DNA of 64,000 bases from Streptomyces ochraceiscleroticus (GTDB lineage: Bacteria; Actinomycetota; Actinomycetes; Streptomycetales; Streptomycetaceae): contig NZ_JOAX01000003.1 in the NCBI RefSeq assembly GCF_000720485.1, forward strand, positions 186,001 through 250,000. The letters run 5' to 3'. The notes below the pieces were generated by a model that was given only the letters and a program-made list of their open reading frames with translations, was not told the origin of the DNA and searched no databases. Shown here piece after piece: positions 38,991 to 49,397 of this stretch; within the stretch, counting starts at the first letter, position 1; the number at the start of each line of letters is the position of its first letter. The position numbers and the translations under genes were made by a program.

Positions 38991-39075
38991 TAGCGGGCCT
39001 CCTGGTGCGGAACGGTGTTGGGGGTGGAACGGCGCCCGGCGGCGGCCGGGGCCCGGTCGAAAACTGCGGATACGG

Positions 39076-39981
39076 TCACGGCGTCGCCCTGCGGGCGGTC
39101 GCGAAGCGCGGCCGGTTGTTCAGGTCGGGGTGGTCGGCCGCGTCCGCCCAGCCGCGCTCCTCGGTGAAGATCCACGGCACCTGGCCGCCCTGGGTGTCGG
39201 CGTGCTCGATCACGACGACGCCGCCGGGCCGCAGCAGGCGGTGTGCGGTGCGTTCGATGCCCCGGATCGTGTCCAGGCCGTCCTCGCCGGAGAAGAGCGC
39301 GAGCTCGGGGTCGTGGTCGCGGGCCTCCGGTGCGACGTGCTCCCACTCGGTCAGCGGGATGTACGGCGGGTTCGAGACGACCAGGTCGACCTGGCCGTCC
39401 AGCTCGGGCAGCGCGGTCAGCGCGTCTCCCTGGTGGAGAACGACGCGGGACCCCTCGACGTTCTTGCGTGTCCACACCAGGGCGTCCTCGGACAGCTCCA
39501 CGGCATGCACCCGCGAGCGCGGCACCTCCTGGGCGAGCGCGAGCGCGATCGCCCCGGAGCCCGTGCACAGGTCGACGATGAGCGGCTCGACGACGTCCAT
39601 CGCGCGCACCGCGTCTATCGCCCAGCCCACCACGGACTCGGTCTCCGGCCGGGGCACGAACACCCCGGGGCCGACGTGCAGTTCGAGGTACCGGAAGAAC
39701 GCGCGCCCGGTGATGTGCTGGAGCGGCTCGCGGGCCTCTCGGCGGGCGATCGCCTCCCAGTACCGGGCGTCGAAGTCCGCGTCCGCCACCATGTGGAGCT
39801 GGGACCGCTTGACGCCGTGCACGTGGGCCGCGAGCTCCTCGGCGTCGAAGCGCGGCGAGGGCACGCCCGCGTCGGCCAGCCGCTGGGTCGCCTGGGCCAC
39901 CTCGGCGAGCAGCACGGACCGGGCCTTGGGCCCGCGGCCGGGCCGCTGAGGGGTGCCGTGTCCCCCGGGAGACTGCTGCAC
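39076..39981 (-). CDS. prmC: Release factor glutamine methyltransferase
   Basis: A 301-residue SAM-dependent enzyme that methylates the Gln of the GGQ motif in release factors. Motif I is DLCTGSGAIA (137-146), the catalytic NPPY is at 204-207, and the substrate-binding helical domain lies before residue 90. A perfect GGAGG four bases upstream supports the GTG at 39981, although strong similarity to relatives begins near residue 22. Its substrate gene prfA is the next one upstream on the same strand, 70 bp away. Confidence 0.94.
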   Translation of the reverse strand: MQQSPGGHGTPQRPGRGPKARSVLLAEVAQATQRLADAGVPSPRFDAEELAAHVHGVKRSQLHMVADADFDARYWEAIARREAREPLQHITGRAFFRYLELHVGPGVFVPRPETESVVGWAIDAVRAMDVVEPLIVDLCTGSGAIALALAQEVPRSRVHAVELSEDALVWTRKNVEGSRVVLHQGDALTALPELDGQVDLVVSNPPYIPLTEWEHVAPEARDHDPELALFSGEDGLDTIRGIERTAHRLLRPGGVVVIEHADTQGGQVPWIFTEERGWADAADHPDLNNRPRFATARRATP

Positions 39982-40051
39982 TGGTCCTCCAGCCGGTACG
40001 TACTTCGGTCGTGCGGTGAGTCGGAGCGGGCGTGACCGCCCGCCGCCGGGC

Positions 40052-41122
40052 TTACTGGGCGGCGGCGAGCTTGGCCGCCGAGTCGGCGTCCACGCACGCC
40101 TGGATGACCGGGTCGAGCTCGCCGTCGAGCACCTGGTCCAAGTTGTACGCCTTGAAGCCCACCCGGTGGTCGGAGATCCGGTTTTCCGGGAAGTTGTATG
40201 TCCGGATGCGCTCGGAGCGGTCGACCGTACGTACCTGGCTGCGCCGGGCGTCCGACGCCTCCTTCTCTGCCTCCTCCTGCGCCGCGGCGAGCAGCCGGGA
40301 GCGCAGGATGCGGAGCGCCTGCTCCTTGTTCTGGAGCTGGCTCTTCTCGTTCTGGCAGGAGACGACGATGCCGGTGGGCAGGTGGGTGATGCGCACGGCG
40401 GAGTCGGTGGTGTTGACCGACTGGCCGCCGGGGCCCGAGGAGCGGTAGACGTCGATCCGCAGGTCGTTCGGGCCGATCTCGACCTCGACCTCCTCGGCCT
40501 CGGGCGTGACGAGCACGCCGGCGGCGGAGGTGTGGATGCGGCCCTGCGACTCGGTCGCGGGCACGCGCTGCACGCGGTGCACGCCGCCCTCGTACTTCAG
40601 GCGGGCCCACACGCCCTGGCCGGGCTCGGTCTGGCCCTTGGTCTTCACGGCGACCTGGACGTCCTTGTAGCCGCCGAGGTCGGACTCGTTGGCGTCGAGG
40701 ATCTCGGTCTTCCAGCCGATCCGCTCGGCGTAGCGCAGGTACATCCGCAGCAGGTCGCCGGCGAACAGCGCGGACTCCTCGCCGCCCTCGCCGGCCTTGA
40801 CCTCGAGGATGACGTCCTTGTCGTCGCTGGGGTCACGCGGTACGAGCAGCAGCCGGAGCTTGTCGGTGAGCTCCTCGCGGCGGACCTCGCCCTCCTTCAC
40901 CTCGTCGGCGAAGTCGGGATCGTCGGCGGCCAGTTCCCGGGCCGTCTCGATGTCGTCGCCGGTCTGCTTCCAGGCGCGGTAGGTGGCGATGATCGGGGTC
41001 AGTTCGGCGTAACGCTTGTTGAGCCGCATCGCCTCGCGCTGGTCGGCGTGGACCGCGGGGTCGGCGAGCCGCTTCTCGAGGTCGGCGTGTTCGCCGATCA
41101 GTTCCTCGACCGCCTCGAACAT
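40052..41122 (-). CDS. prfA: Peptide chain release factor 1
   Basis: A 356-residue factor that releases peptides at UAA and UAG. The GGQ motif is at 232-234 ([10 protein letters not shown]) and the codon-recognition tripeptide PAT at 188-190 ([10 protein letters not shown]), which marks RF1 rather than RF2. GAGGAA precedes the ATG. The order rpmE, prfA, prmC, tsaC makes a translation-centred block. Confidence 0.97.
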   Translation of the reverse strand: MFEAVEELIGEHADLEKRLADPAVHADQREAMRLNKRYAELTPIIATYRAWKQTGDDIETARELAADDPDFADEVKEGEVRREELTDKLRLLLVPRDPSDDKDVILEVKAGEGGEESALFAGDLLRMYLRYAERIGWKTEILDANESDLGGYKDVQVAVKTKGQTEPGQGVWARLKYEGGVHRVQRVPATESQGRIHTSAAGVLVTPEAEEVEVEIGPNDLRIDVYRSSGPGGQSVNTTDSAVRITHLPTGIVVSCQNEKSQLQNKEQALRILRSRLLAAAQEEAEKEASDARRSQVRTVDRSERIRTYNFPENRISDHRVGFKAYNLDQVLDGELDPVIQACVDADSAAKLAAAQ

Positions 41123-41199
41123 CGTGGTGTTCCTCTGCTGGCTGGGATGTACCGGGGGTGCCCGCGGCCGGCGGGCCGGCGGGCCAAGGACGGCAAAAC

Positions 41200-41242
41200 G
41201 CCGGTCCGGTCGCCCCTGCGCGAGGGGCGACCGAGAACCGGC
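41200..41242 (-). terminator. Terminator between rpmE and prfA
   Basis: CGGTCGCCCC (41207-41216) pairs with GGGGCGACCG (41224-41233), and an outer GCCGGT/ACCGGC stem extends it. On the minus strand it is followed by CGTTTTGCC, a short T-run. It probably ends the rpmE transcript, so prfA needs its own promoter. Confidence 0.75.
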
Positions 41243-41255
41243 GCCTTGTGGGTCG

Positions 41256-41480
41256 CTACTTCTTGGCGGACCCGGCGGCCTTGCCGAAGCGGGCCTCGAA
41301 GCGGGCCACACGGCCACCGGTGTCGAGGATCTTCTGCTTGCCCGTGTAGAACGGGTGGCACTCGGAGCAGACGTCGGCGCGGATGGCGCCGCCTGCAACG
41401 GTGCTACGGGTGGTGAACGAGGCGCCACAGGTGCAGCTGACCTGGGTCTCGACGTACTCCGGGTGGATGTCGCGCTTCAA
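41256..41480 (-). CDS. rpmE: 50S ribosomal protein L31 (zinc-binding form)
   Basis: A 74-residue protein with the four zinc-ligand cysteines Cys16, Cys18, Cys38 and Cys41, marking the zinc-containing C+ type, which zinc limitation usually leads cells to replace with a C- paralogue. The start is TTG, seven bases after GGAGA; no ATG or GTG is usable nearby. The family opening MKRDIHPEY supports it. Confidence 0.95.
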   Translation of the reverse strand: MKRDIHPEYVETQVSCTCGASFTTRSTVAGGAIRADVCSECHPFYTGKQKILDTGGRVARFEARFGKAAGSAKK

Positions 41481-41648
41481 GGGAATCTCCTATGTATCGG
41501 GAGGGCACCGGGTCGTGCTCGCGGGATGCGTCACGTGAACCGGGGCCGACGGTCCAGTTTGCCAGTACTGGCCGCATCTCCCCAAACCGGGGGGCGGCTC
41601 CCGATATTCCCGGCCCCCGCGCGGGGCCGGATACCGGAGCCGCCTTCT

Positions 41649-42773
41649 TCACCGTACGTAGTTGCTCGTACCGCCCTTGTCGCCCGCCGAGTCCTTCAGG
41701 GCCGACTTCGGGATCGCCTTGTCCTCCCGCAGCGCCTTCCAGACCTGCTTGTTCGCGGCCTCCAGCGGCAGCACCCGGTTCGGGTTCTGCGGGTCGTACG
41801 TCACCGGCAGCGTGGCCATGTTGATGTGGTCCGAGCCGATGCCGCCGACGCTCTTGGCCAGGCCGACCAGCGCGTTCACCGAGTTCAGCTTGGTGTCGGT
41901 GGTGATCGCCCTGGTGGCGGTGTTCCCGATGTCGTAGAGCTTCGCCGGGTTCGAGAGCACACCGAGCTGCTTGAACTGGTCCATCAGCGCCTTGATGAAG
42001 GTCTGCTGCAGCTGGATGCGGCCCAGGTCACTGCCGTCGCCGCCGGGCACGCCGTGCCGGGTGCGGACCAGGCCGAGGGCCTGCTCGCCGTCCAGCTTGT
42101 GCGTACCGGGGTCCAGGTCGAGGTGGCTGTCCGGGTCGTGGATGGGCTTCGTCGTGGTGATGTCGACGCCGCCGAGGGCGGTGATCAGCTTCTTGAAGCC
42201 GCTGAAGTCGACCTCGACGAAATGGTCCATACGGATGCCGCTCATGGACTCCACCGTCTTGACGGCACAGGCCGGGCCGCCGACCTCGTACGCGGTGTTG
42301 AACATGACGTGCTGCGCCGGCGGGGTCTGCTGCCCGCCCTTGGTGCACGAGGGCCGCGAGATCAGGGTGTCCCGCGGGATGCTCACCACGCTGGCCTTCT
42401 TGTGGCCCTTGTAGACGTGCACCACCATCGCGGTGTCGGAGCGGGCACCGCCGCCGTCCGAGCCGTACTTGGCGTTGTCCCCGGCCCGGGAGTCCGAGCC
42501 GAGCACCAGGATGTCCATCGAGCCGTTGTCGACGTTGTCCGGCCGGTCGGCGCCCAGCGCCGCGTCGATGTCCACGCCCTTGAGGTTGCCGTTGAGCTGG
42601 TAGTAGACGAATCCGAGCCCCGCGCCGGCCAGCAGCACACAGCTCACCAGCGCGCACAGCGTGATCGTCAGCGCCCTGCGGCGCCTCGTGGGTCCCTTAC
42701 GCCGGCGGCCGGTGGCGCGTATGCCGTGGGAACGGCTCGCGGCCGTCCGTCCGGCCCTGCTGCTGTCCGCCAT
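41649..42773 (-). CDS. LCP (LytR-CpsA-Psr) family wall-glycopolymer ligase
   Basis: A 374-residue membrane protein with a basic cytoplasmic N-terminus, one helix (about 34-57) and an extracellular LCP domain that transfers polyprenyl-linked glycopolymers to peptidoglycan. Conserved segments are MDILVLGSDSRAG, VVSIPRDTLI and GLVRTRHG, holding the pyrophosphate-binding Asp/Arg residues. The ATG at 42773 follows GAGGAG closely; the frame is open 20 codons further. The WecA/TagO-type gene at 34733 could make a substrate of the same pathway. Confidence 0.9.
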   Translation of the reverse strand: MADSSRAGRTAASRSHGIRATGRRRKGPTRRRRALTITLCALVSCVLLAGAGLGFVYYQLNGNLKGVDIDAALGADRPDNVDNGSMDILVLGSDSRAGDNAKYGSDGGGARSDTAMVVHVYKGHKKASVVSIPRDTLISRPSCTKGGQQTPPAQHVMFNTAYEVGGPACAVKTVESMSGIRMDHFVEVDFSGFKKLITALGGVDITTTKPIHDPDSHLDLDPGTHKLDGEQALGLVRTRHGVPGGDGSDLGRIQLQQTFIKALMDQFKQLGVLSNPAKLYDIGNTATRAITTDTKLNSVNALVGLAKSVGGIGSDHINMATLPVTYDPQNPNRVLPLEAANKQVWKALREDKAIPKSALKDSAGDKGGTSNYVR

Positions 42774-43103
42774 CTGCTCCTCAGTCCTCTTGCTCGGCCG
42801 GCCTCGCCGTCCCCGGCTGTCACGTCCTCTCACCGGTGGTGGTCTCGCACCCCTTCAGACGGGAGGCATCCGGGAAGGGTTGCACAGACGGCGGGGCGGG
42901 CACGGCTGCGCCGGCCGGGCGTGCCGGACTCGCCGTACGGCCGTTCGCACCTCGCTCACCAGGGCTTTTGTCCGGCTCGTCGGCCGCACACCGGGACGTA
43001 TAAGGACTTTATGTCTGTGCGGAAGGTCTCAAGAGGGGCCCTTGGGGGCGCGTCATGCGTCACACCATTTTCACGGGCCGTCCGCACGGCCGCGGTACGA
43101 CGA
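42774..43103. other. Intergenic region upstream of the LCP gene
   Basis: 330 bp between the LCP start and the rho terminator. It must hold the LCP promoter on the minus strand. A local A/T-rich spot at about 42998-43012 (CGTATAAGGACTTTATG) could be its -10 region. No gene is seen. Confidence 0.35.
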
Positions 43104-43137
43104 AGCCCTCCCCGTCACCGGAGTGACGGGGAGGGCT
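43104..43137 (-). terminator. rho terminator, perfect 15-bp stem
   Basis: AGCCCTCCCCGTCAC (43104-43118) and its exact complement at 43123-43137 flank a CGGA tetraloop. It lies 31 bp after the rho stop. Confidence 0.85.
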
Positions 43138-43168
43138 TTCGCTGACGGCGCGCGGCCGCCGGGCGGCG

Positions 43169-45223
43169 TCAGTCGTTGCCGTTGCCCGGGGTCGGCGTCG
43201 TCTTCTGGATCTGCAGCAGGAACTCCGCGTTGGACTTCGTCTGCTTCATCTTGTCCAGCAGCAGCTCGATGGCCTGCTGCTGGTCCAGGGCGTGCAGCAC
43301 CCGGCGCAGCTTCCACACGACCGCCAGCTCGTCGCTGGACATGAGGATCTCTTCCTTACGCGTACCGGACGCGTCCACGTCCACCGCGGGGAAGATGCGC
43401 TTGTCCGCGAGCTTCCGGTCGAGCTTGAGCTCCATGTTGCCGGTGCCCTTGAACTCCTCGAAGATCACCTCGTCCATCCGCGAGCCGGTCTCGACCAGCG
43501 CGGTGGCCAGGATGGTCAGCGAGCCGCCGTCCTCGATGTTGCGCGCCGCACCGAAGAAGCGCTTCGGCGGGTACAGCGCGGTCGAGTCGACACCACCGGA
43601 CAGGATGCGGCCGGAGGCGGGCGCCGCGAGGTTGTACGCGCGGCCCAGACGGGTGATGGAGTCCAGCAGCACGACGACGTCGTGACCCAGCTCCACCAGG
43701 CGCTTCGCGCGCTCGATGGCGAGCTCGGCGACGGTGGTGTGGTCCTCGGCCGGGCGGTCGAAGGTCGAGGAGATGACCTCGCCCTTGACCGACCGCTGCA
43801 TGTCGGTGACCTCTTCCGGACGCTCGTCGACGAGGACGACCATCAGGTGGCACTCGGGGTTGTTGCGGGTGATCGCGTTGGCGACCGCCTGCATGATCAT
43901 GGTCTTACCGGTCTTCGGCGGGGCCACGATCAGACCGCGCTGGCCCTTGCCGATCGGCGACACGAGGTCGATGATCCGCGTGGTGAGCTGGCCGGCCTCG
44001 CCCTCCAGGCGCAGCCGCTCCTGCGGGTACAGGGGCGTCAGCTTGCCGAACTCCGGGCGGCCGCGGCCCTGTTCGGGGGCGACGGAGTTGACCGAGTCCA
44101 GGCGCACCAGCGCGTTGAACTTCTCGCGGCGCTCGCCCTCGCGGGGCTGGCGGACCGCGCCGGTGACGTGGTCACCCTTGCGGAGGCCGTTCTTGCGGAC
44201 CTGGGCGAGGGAGACGTACACGTCGTTCGGACCGGGCAGGTAGCCGGAGGTCCGGATGAACGCGTAGTTGTCGAGGATGTCCAGGATGCCCGCGACGGGG
44301 ATCAGGACGTCGTCCTCGGCGACCTGCGGCTCGGCACCGAAGTCGTCGCGGCCGCGCCGGCCACGGCGGTCCCGGTAACGGCCCCGGCGCCCGCGCCGGC
44401 CGCCGCTCTCGTCGTCGAAGTCGTCCTGGCGGCCGCCCTGCTGGCGGTTGCCGCCGCCCTGCTGACCCTGGCCCTGACCCTGCTGGCCGCCGTCGTTGCC
44501 GTCGTTGTTCTTGCGGCGGTCGCGGCCGCCGCGGCGGTCGCCCTTCTGGCCGCGGTCCTGACGGTCGCCGCGGTCCTGACGGTCACCGCGGTCCTGGCGG
44601 CCCTCGCCGCCCTTGCGGCCCTCGCCCTCCTGGCCGGACCCGTCCTTCTGACCGTCCTTGACCTCGGTCTTCTGCTCGGCCTTGGCCTCGCCGGCGGCGG
44701 ACTCGGGGCTCCCGGCAGCGGCGGTGGCGCGGCGCCGGCGGCGCTCGCCGGCCGGCTGCTCGTCGCCGGCGCCCTGGCCGGGGATCTCGATCTGCTGCTG
44801 GCCTGCGGTGTCCGCGGCCTTCTCCGCCTTCTCCGCCTTGGCGGGCTTCTCGGCGGTCTTCTCGGCCGCCGCCTCGCCGGTACGGGCCTTGGAGGTGGCC
44901 CGGCGCTTGGGCTTGGCGGTCTCTGCGGGCGCGTCGGCAGATGCCTCGGCGGCCTTGGCCGCACCGGCACCGCCGGCGGCCTGCTTCTCCTTGATGACCT
45001 CGATGAGCTGGCTCTTGCGCATCCGCGCGGTGCCCTTGATGCCGAGGCTGGAGGCTACCTGCTGCAGCTCGGCCAGGACCATGCCCTCGAGGCCGGTGCC
45101 GGAACGGCGTCGCCGCGAGGCACCAGTGGCGGCCCCGGTGGCAGGCGCGGCGGGAGCGTCCGTGGCGGGCGCTGCGGCACTGCCATCGGTGCGTACGCCC
45201 ATCAGATCGGTGGTGTCGCTCAC
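43169..45223 (-). CDS. rho: Transcription termination factor Rho
   Basis: A 684-residue hexameric RNA helicase. The N-terminal Rho-N region ([30 protein letters not shown]) is followed by about 200 residues rich in Arg, Asp, Gly and Gln, the insertion known in high-GC actinobacteria. Then come the RNA-binding domain ([19 protein letters not shown]) and the RecA-like motor with P-loop APPKTGKT and [11 protein letters not shown]. The GTG at 45223 has AAGGA six bases before it; the frame is open upstream but unlike Rho. Confidence 0.95.
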   Translation of the reverse strand: MSDTTDLMGVRTDGSAAAPATDAPAAPATGAATGASRRRRSGTGLEGMVLAELQQVASSLGIKGTARMRKSQLIEVIKEKQAAGGAGAAKAAEASADAPAETAKPKRRATSKARTGEAAAEKTAEKPAKAEKAEKAADTAGQQQIEIPGQGAGDEQPAGERRRRRATAAAGSPESAAGEAKAEQKTEVKDGQKDGSGQEGEGRKGGEGRQDRGDRQDRGDRQDRGQKGDRRGGRDRRKNNDGNDGGQQGQGQGQQGGGNRQQGGRQDDFDDESGGRRGRRGRYRDRRGRRGRDDFGAEPQVAEDDVLIPVAGILDILDNYAFIRTSGYLPGPNDVYVSLAQVRKNGLRKGDHVTGAVRQPREGERREKFNALVRLDSVNSVAPEQGRGRPEFGKLTPLYPQERLRLEGEAGQLTTRIIDLVSPIGKGQRGLIVAPPKTGKTMIMQAVANAITRNNPECHLMVVLVDERPEEVTDMQRSVKGEVISSTFDRPAEDHTTVAELAIERAKRLVELGHDVVVLLDSITRLGRAYNLAAPASGRILSGGVDSTALYPPKRFFGAARNIEDGGSLTILATALVETGSRMDEVIFEEFKGTGNMELKLDRKLADKRIFPAVDVDASGTRKEEILMSSDELAVVWKLRRVLHALDQQQAIELLLDKMKQTKSNAEFLLQIQKTTPTPGNGND

Positions 45224-45605
45224 GAAGGGTCCTTCCCTGGAGCGGGCGTCGGCCTGTCTGGCTCGGCGACCGGTTGTGCTGTCCGACCGCGGTCCCTCGA
45301 CGTTCACGGACCGGGCCGGGGCGGTGGTCCCGCCGAATTCGGCGGAGAGATCAGTTCATGATTCCGACGCGAAAGATGCTGCGCATTCATGCAGGTCACG
45401 CTTCATGCACATCACGCCGATTTCCGGAGCGTGCTCGCTTCTGCTTTAGGTCTTTGCTCCAAGCAGGTTGGGAGGCTCCCGGAAGAAAAGTGGTCCCGAC
45501 TGGGGACGCGAAGCACCTCGCCGCTGCGGCGTCGGGTACTCACTTGAGGTTAACACTACCGGATCCAACAAACATTCCCCCTCTCTCAGACCGGCAATCC
45601 GTCGG
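45224..45605. other. 382-bp leader and promoter region of rho
   Basis: No gene is seen. On the minus strand GGGAAT (45579-45574) stands 19 bp before GTT (45554-45552), close to the GGAAT-N18-GTT pattern of SigR-type promoters, and TAGTGT at 45558-45553 could be a vegetative -10. Both are weak. The remaining 330 bp would be a long rho leader, which elsewhere supports autoregulation. Confidence 0.3.
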
Positions 45606-46523
45606 TCACCCCGCGAGCGGCAGGACGCTCGTCCCCGCCGCGTCGAGGGACAGCCGGTTGGCCGCCCATCCCTCGCCCGCCAGGCGCGCGACCTTGTCGG
45701 CCGCTCCCTCCTCGACCAGCGCGAGCACCGTCGGGCCCGCACCGGAGACGACCGCGGGGACACCGTCCGCACGCAGTCGGTTCACCAGGGCGATGCTCTC
45801 CGGCATGGCCGGCGCGCGGTACTCCTGGTGAAGTCGGTCCTCGGTCGCCGCCAGCAGCAGCTCGGGGCGCCTGGTCAGGGCCTCGACGAGCAGCGCTGCG
45901 CGACCGGCGTTCGCCGCCGCGTCCCCGTGCGGCACGGTGCGCGGCAGCAGGCCGCGCGCGGTTTCGGTGAGCACCGGCTTGCCGGGCACGAAAACCACCG
46001 GAACGACGGAACGGGCGGGCTCCATCCTGATGGCACGCGCCGCACCGGCGTCCATCCAGGACAGCGTGAATCCGCCGAGCAGACAGGCGGCGACATTGTC
46101 GGGGTGGCCCTCGATCTCGGTGGCCAGTTCCAGCAGTGCGGCGTCGTCGAGCTTCTGCTCGCCGCCTATCGTCACCGCCCGGGCGGCGACGATGCCGGCG
46201 CAGATGGCCGCCGAGGAGGAGCCCAGGCCCCGGCCGTGCGGGATGCGGTTGGCGCACACGACCTCGAGACCGCGCGGCTGCCCGCCCAGCAGGTCGAACG
46301 CGGTACGCAGGGACCGTACGAGCAGGTGGCTCTCGTCGCGCGGCAGGGTCTCGGCACCCTCGCCCGCGATGTCGATGTGCAGTCCGGAGTCGGCGACGCG
46401 TACTACGACGTCGTCGTACAGACCCAGGGACAGGCCGAGGGCGTCGAAGCCGGGACCGAGATTGGCGCTGGTGGCGGGGGTGCGCACCCGGACGGCGGCG
46501 GCGCGGAACGCTGGACCGGCCAT
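45606..46523 (-). CDS. thrB: Homoserine kinase
   Basis: A 305-residue GHMP kinase phosphorylating homoserine on the route to threonine. The ATP-binding loop is IPHGRGLGSSSAAI; the N-terminal VRTPATSANLGPGFDALGL and C-terminal VVSGAGPTVLAL complete the three GHMP motifs. The ATG at 46523 follows AAGGAG by about a dozen bases. It lies downstream of hom and thrC, though 370 bp separates it from thrC. Confidence 0.95.
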   Translation of the reverse strand: MAGPAFRAAAVRVRTPATSANLGPGFDALGLSLGLYDDVVVRVADSGLHIDIAGEGAETLPRDESHLLVRSLRTAFDLLGGQPRGLEVVCANRIPHGRGLGSSSAAICAGIVAARAVTIGGEQKLDDAALLELATEIEGHPDNVAACLLGGFTLSWMDAGAARAIRMEPARSVVPVVFVPGKPVLTETARGLLPRTVPHGDAAANAGRAALLVEALTRRPELLLAATEDRLHQEYRAPAMPESIALVNRLRADGVPAVVSGAGPTVLALVEEGAADKVARLAGEGWAANRLSLDAAGTSVLPLAG

Positions 46524-46893
46524 CGCTCGATGACTCTCCTTGATGTGAAACTGCGGTACTGCCCCGAAGCGCCGCGGTACCGAGGCACCTGATCGACTCA
46601 TGGGGTCCGTTCTGACCTGCCCTGCACACCACTGCACTATGCCGCGGGGAGGGGAGTTGGCTGCCAGCCTATCGAAGGAAGGTTCAGTGGCGACATAGGG
46701 CGCACGGGAGGCGCACGATGCGTGTCGCGCGCCCTCTCATGCCACACCACTCACTTTGCAGCCTTTGCAGGGTTTGCCCTGTGGGGCGGAACGGGACCGG
46801 TGCGACAGCCGCGCCGGTCCCGCGGAACCCGTTCCGACCGGCTCTTTCCGGCCGAATTTTTGTCCTGGACCCGCTGGGCCCCGGACGCCTTGC
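46524..46893. other. 370-bp gap between thrC and thrB
   Basis: No gene is seen. It contains the thrC terminator hairpins (46787-46836), a second GC-rich hairpin (GGGCGC near 46698 with GCGCCC near 46732), and presumably a separate thrB promoter. The size and hairpins suggest thrB is not simply co-transcribed with hom-thrC. Confidence 0.4.
46787..46836 (-). terminator. Terminator hairpins after thrC
   Basis: CGGGACCGG (46792-46800) pairs with CCGGTCCCG (46814-46822). Alternatively CGGAACGGG (46787-46795) pairs with CCCGTTCCG (46828-46836). The two structures exclude each other. Confidence 0.6.
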
Positions 46894-47976
46894 CTACGCC
46901 AGGCCGAGGCGCTCGGCCGCGGCGTCCGCGTCGACCGGAACCGTCACCGGCTGCGGCGCGCCGGCCACCGCCCAGTCCGGGTCCTTCAGGCCATTGCCGG
47001 TCACCGTGCAGACGATCTTCTGGCCCGGGTCGACCCTGCCTTCCTCGGCGGCCTTGAGCAGACCGGCCACCGAAGCGGCCGAGGCGGGCTCCACGAAGAC
47101 GCCCTCCTGCGAGGCCAGCAGCCGGTAGGCGGCGAGGATCTGACGGTCAGTCACCTCGTCGATGGCGCCGCCCGACTCGTCCCGCGCGGCCTCCGCGAAG
47201 GACCAGGAGGCCGGGTTGCCGATGCGGATCGCGGTGGCGATCGTGCTCGGGTCCTTGACCACCTCGCCGCGCACGATCGGCGCGCTGCCGGACGCCTGGA
47301 AGCCCCACATCCGCGGAGTGCGAGCGGCGATGCCGTCCGCCGCGTACTCCTTGTAGCCCTTCCAGTACGCGGTGATGTTGCCGGCGTTGCCGACCGGCAG
47401 CACGTGGATGTCGGGCGCGTCGCCCAGCATGTCCACGATCTCGAACGCCGCGGTCTTCTGGCCCTCGATGCGCACCGGGTTCACGGAGTTCACAAGTGCG
47501 ACCGGATACTTCTCCGACAGGCTGCGCGCGAGCGTCAGACAGTCGTCGAAATTCCCGTCGACCTGGAGAATCTTCGCCCCGTGCACCAGGGCCTGGCCCA
47601 TCTTGCCCAGCGCGATCTTGCCCTGCGGGACGAGAACGGCGCTGACCATGCGGGCCCGCACGGCGTACGCGGCGGCGGAGGCCGAAGTGTTGCCCGTGGA
47701 GGCGCAGATGACGGCCTGCGCACCCTCCTCCTTGGCCCGGGTGATGGCCATCGTCATGCCGCGGTCCTTGAAGGAACCGGTGGGGTTGGCACCCTCGACC
47801 TTGAGGTGCACCTCACAGCCGGTGCGCTCGGAGAGCACCTGCGCCGGCACGAGAGGCGTACCGCCCTCGCGCAGGGTGACGACCTCGGTCGTGTCCTTGA
47901 CCGGCAGGCGGTCGCGGTACTCCTCGATGATGCCGCGCCACTGATGAGTGGTACCGGCGCTCGTATTGGCAGACAT
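46894..47976 (-). CDS. thrC: Threonine synthase
   Basis: A 360-residue PLP enzyme converting O-phosphohomoserine to threonine. The Schiff-base Lys70 lies in [10 protein letters not shown], the phosphate-binding glycine loop is [12 protein letters not shown], and [14 protein letters not shown] follows the active site. It is the short form without the N-terminal plant/yeast extension. AAAGGA precedes the ATG. It starts 8 bp after the hom stop, so the two are one transcript. Confidence 0.96.
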   Translation of the reverse strand: MSANTSAGTTHQWRGIIEEYRDRLPVKDTTEVVTLREGGTPLVPAQVLSERTGCEVHLKVEGANPTGSFKDRGMTMAITRAKEEGAQAVICASTGNTSASAAAYAVRARMVSAVLVPQGKIALGKMGQALVHGAKILQVDGNFDDCLTLARSLSEKYPVALVNSVNPVRIEGQKTAAFEIVDMLGDAPDIHVLPVGNAGNITAYWKGYKEYAADGIAARTPRMWGFQASGSAPIVRGEVVKDPSTIATAIRIGNPASWSFAEAARDESGGAIDEVTDRQILAAYRLLASQEGVFVEPASAASVAGLLKAAEEGRVDPGQKIVCTVTGNGLKDPDWAVAGAPQPVTVPVDADAAAERLGLA

Positions 47977-47984
47977 GGGTTCCT

Positions 47985-49277
47985 TTACTCCCCTTCGACC
48001 CGCATGATGCTGGCGACGCCCCGGACGGTGTCCAGCTTGCGCAGCGCCTCGACGGTCGAGGACAGCGCGGCGTCGGCGGCGCGGTGGGTGACGACGACGA
48101 GGGACGCCTCGCCGTCCTTGCCCTGCTGGCGCACCGTATCGATCGATACGCCGTGCTCAGCGAAGACCATGGCGACCTGGGCCAGGACGCCGGGTTTGTC
48201 GGCCACATCGAGGCTGATGTGGTAGCGGGTGACGACCTCACCCATCGGGCTGACCGGGAGCTGCGTGTACGCGGACTCGCCGGGCCCGGTGGCCTCGCTG
48301 AGCTTGTTGCGGCACACGGCGACCAGGTCACCGAGGACGGCCGAGGCGGTCGGCGAGCCGCCCGCGCCCGGACCGTAGAACATGAGCTGCCCGGCCGCGT
48401 CGGACTCCACGAAGACCGCGTTGTACGCCTCGCGGACGGAGGCCAGCGGGTGGGTCAGCGGAATCATCGCCGGGTGGACCCGCGCGGTGACCGACTCACC
48501 GTGCGCGGCGCGCTCGCAGATCGCGAGCAGCTTGACCGTGCAGCCCATGCGCTTGGCGGAGGCGATGTCGGCGGCGGTGACCTCGGTGATGCCCTCGCGG
48601 TGCACGTCGTCGATGGTCACGCGGGTGTGGAAGGCGATACCGGCGAGGATCGCGGCCTTGGCGGCGGCGTCAAAACCCTCGACGTCGGCGGTCGGATCGG
48701 CCTCGGCGTATCCGAGCGCGGTGGCCTCGTCCAGCGCCTCGCTGTACCCGGCGCCGCTGGTGTCCATCTTGTCGAGGATGAAGTTGGTCGTCCCGTTCAC
48801 GATGCCGAGCACCCGGTTGACCTTGTCCCCGGCCAGCGACTCGCGCAACGGCCTGACCAGCGGAATCGCGCCCGCCACCGCCGCCTCGTAGTACAGGTCG
48901 GCGCCGTGCTCCTCGGCGGCCGCGTGCAGCGCGGCGCCGTCCGCGGCGACCAGCGCCTTGTTCGCGGAGACGACGCTCGCGCCGTGCTCGAAGGCGGTCG
49001 TGATCAGCTTCCGGGCCGGCTCGATGCCGCCGATGACCTCGATCACCACATCGATGTCGCCGCGCTTGACCAGCGCGGTCGCGTCGGTGGTGATCAGCTC
49101 GGCCGGCACGCCCTCGCGCACCTTGTCGGGACGGCGCACCGCGATGCCCGCGAGCTCCACGGGCGCGCCGATGCGCGCGGCGAGGTCGTCCGCGTGCGTC
49201 GTCATGATGCGCGTCACCTCTGAGCCGACCACACCACAGCCCAGGAGCGCCACCTTCAGCGGACGCGTACGCATCAT
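47985..49277 (-). CDS. hom: Homoserine dehydrogenase
   Basis: A 430-residue enzyme reducing aspartate semialdehyde to homoserine. It has the Rossmann motif GCGVVGSE, the catalytic region [14 protein letters not shown] and a C-terminal ACT domain (about 350-430, [23 protein letters not shown]) for threonine feedback. The two adjacent Met codons at 49277 and 49274 fit the family start ([13 protein letters not shown]); the frame is open further. Confidence 0.96.
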   Translation of the reverse strand: MMRTRPLKVALLGCGVVGSEVTRIMTTHADDLAARIGAPVELAGIAVRRPDKVREGVPAELITTDATALVKRGDIDVVIEVIGGIEPARKLITTAFEHGASVVSANKALVAADGAALHAAAEEHGADLYYEAAVAGAIPLVRPLRESLAGDKVNRVLGIVNGTTNFILDKMDTSGAGYSEALDEATALGYAEADPTADVEGFDAAAKAAILAGIAFHTRVTIDDVHREGITEVTAADIASAKRMGCTVKLLAICERAAHGESVTARVHPAMIPLTHPLASVREAYNAVFVESDAAGQLMFYGPGAGGSPTASAVLGDLVAVCRNKLSEATGPGESAYTQLPVSPMGEVVTRYHISLDVADKPGVLAQVAMVFAEHGVSIDTVRQQGKDGEASLVVVTHRAADAALSSTVEALRKLDTVRGVASIMRVEGE

Positions 49278-49397
49278 TCGACCTCTGCTCTTCCTCGATA
49301 TGACCACGTCGGCCATTTCCGTGTTCGCAATGGACCAGTCTCATGCACCGGACGGGAATTCCTATCCCTCGTCCAGATGCCGAGACATCTATTTCAC

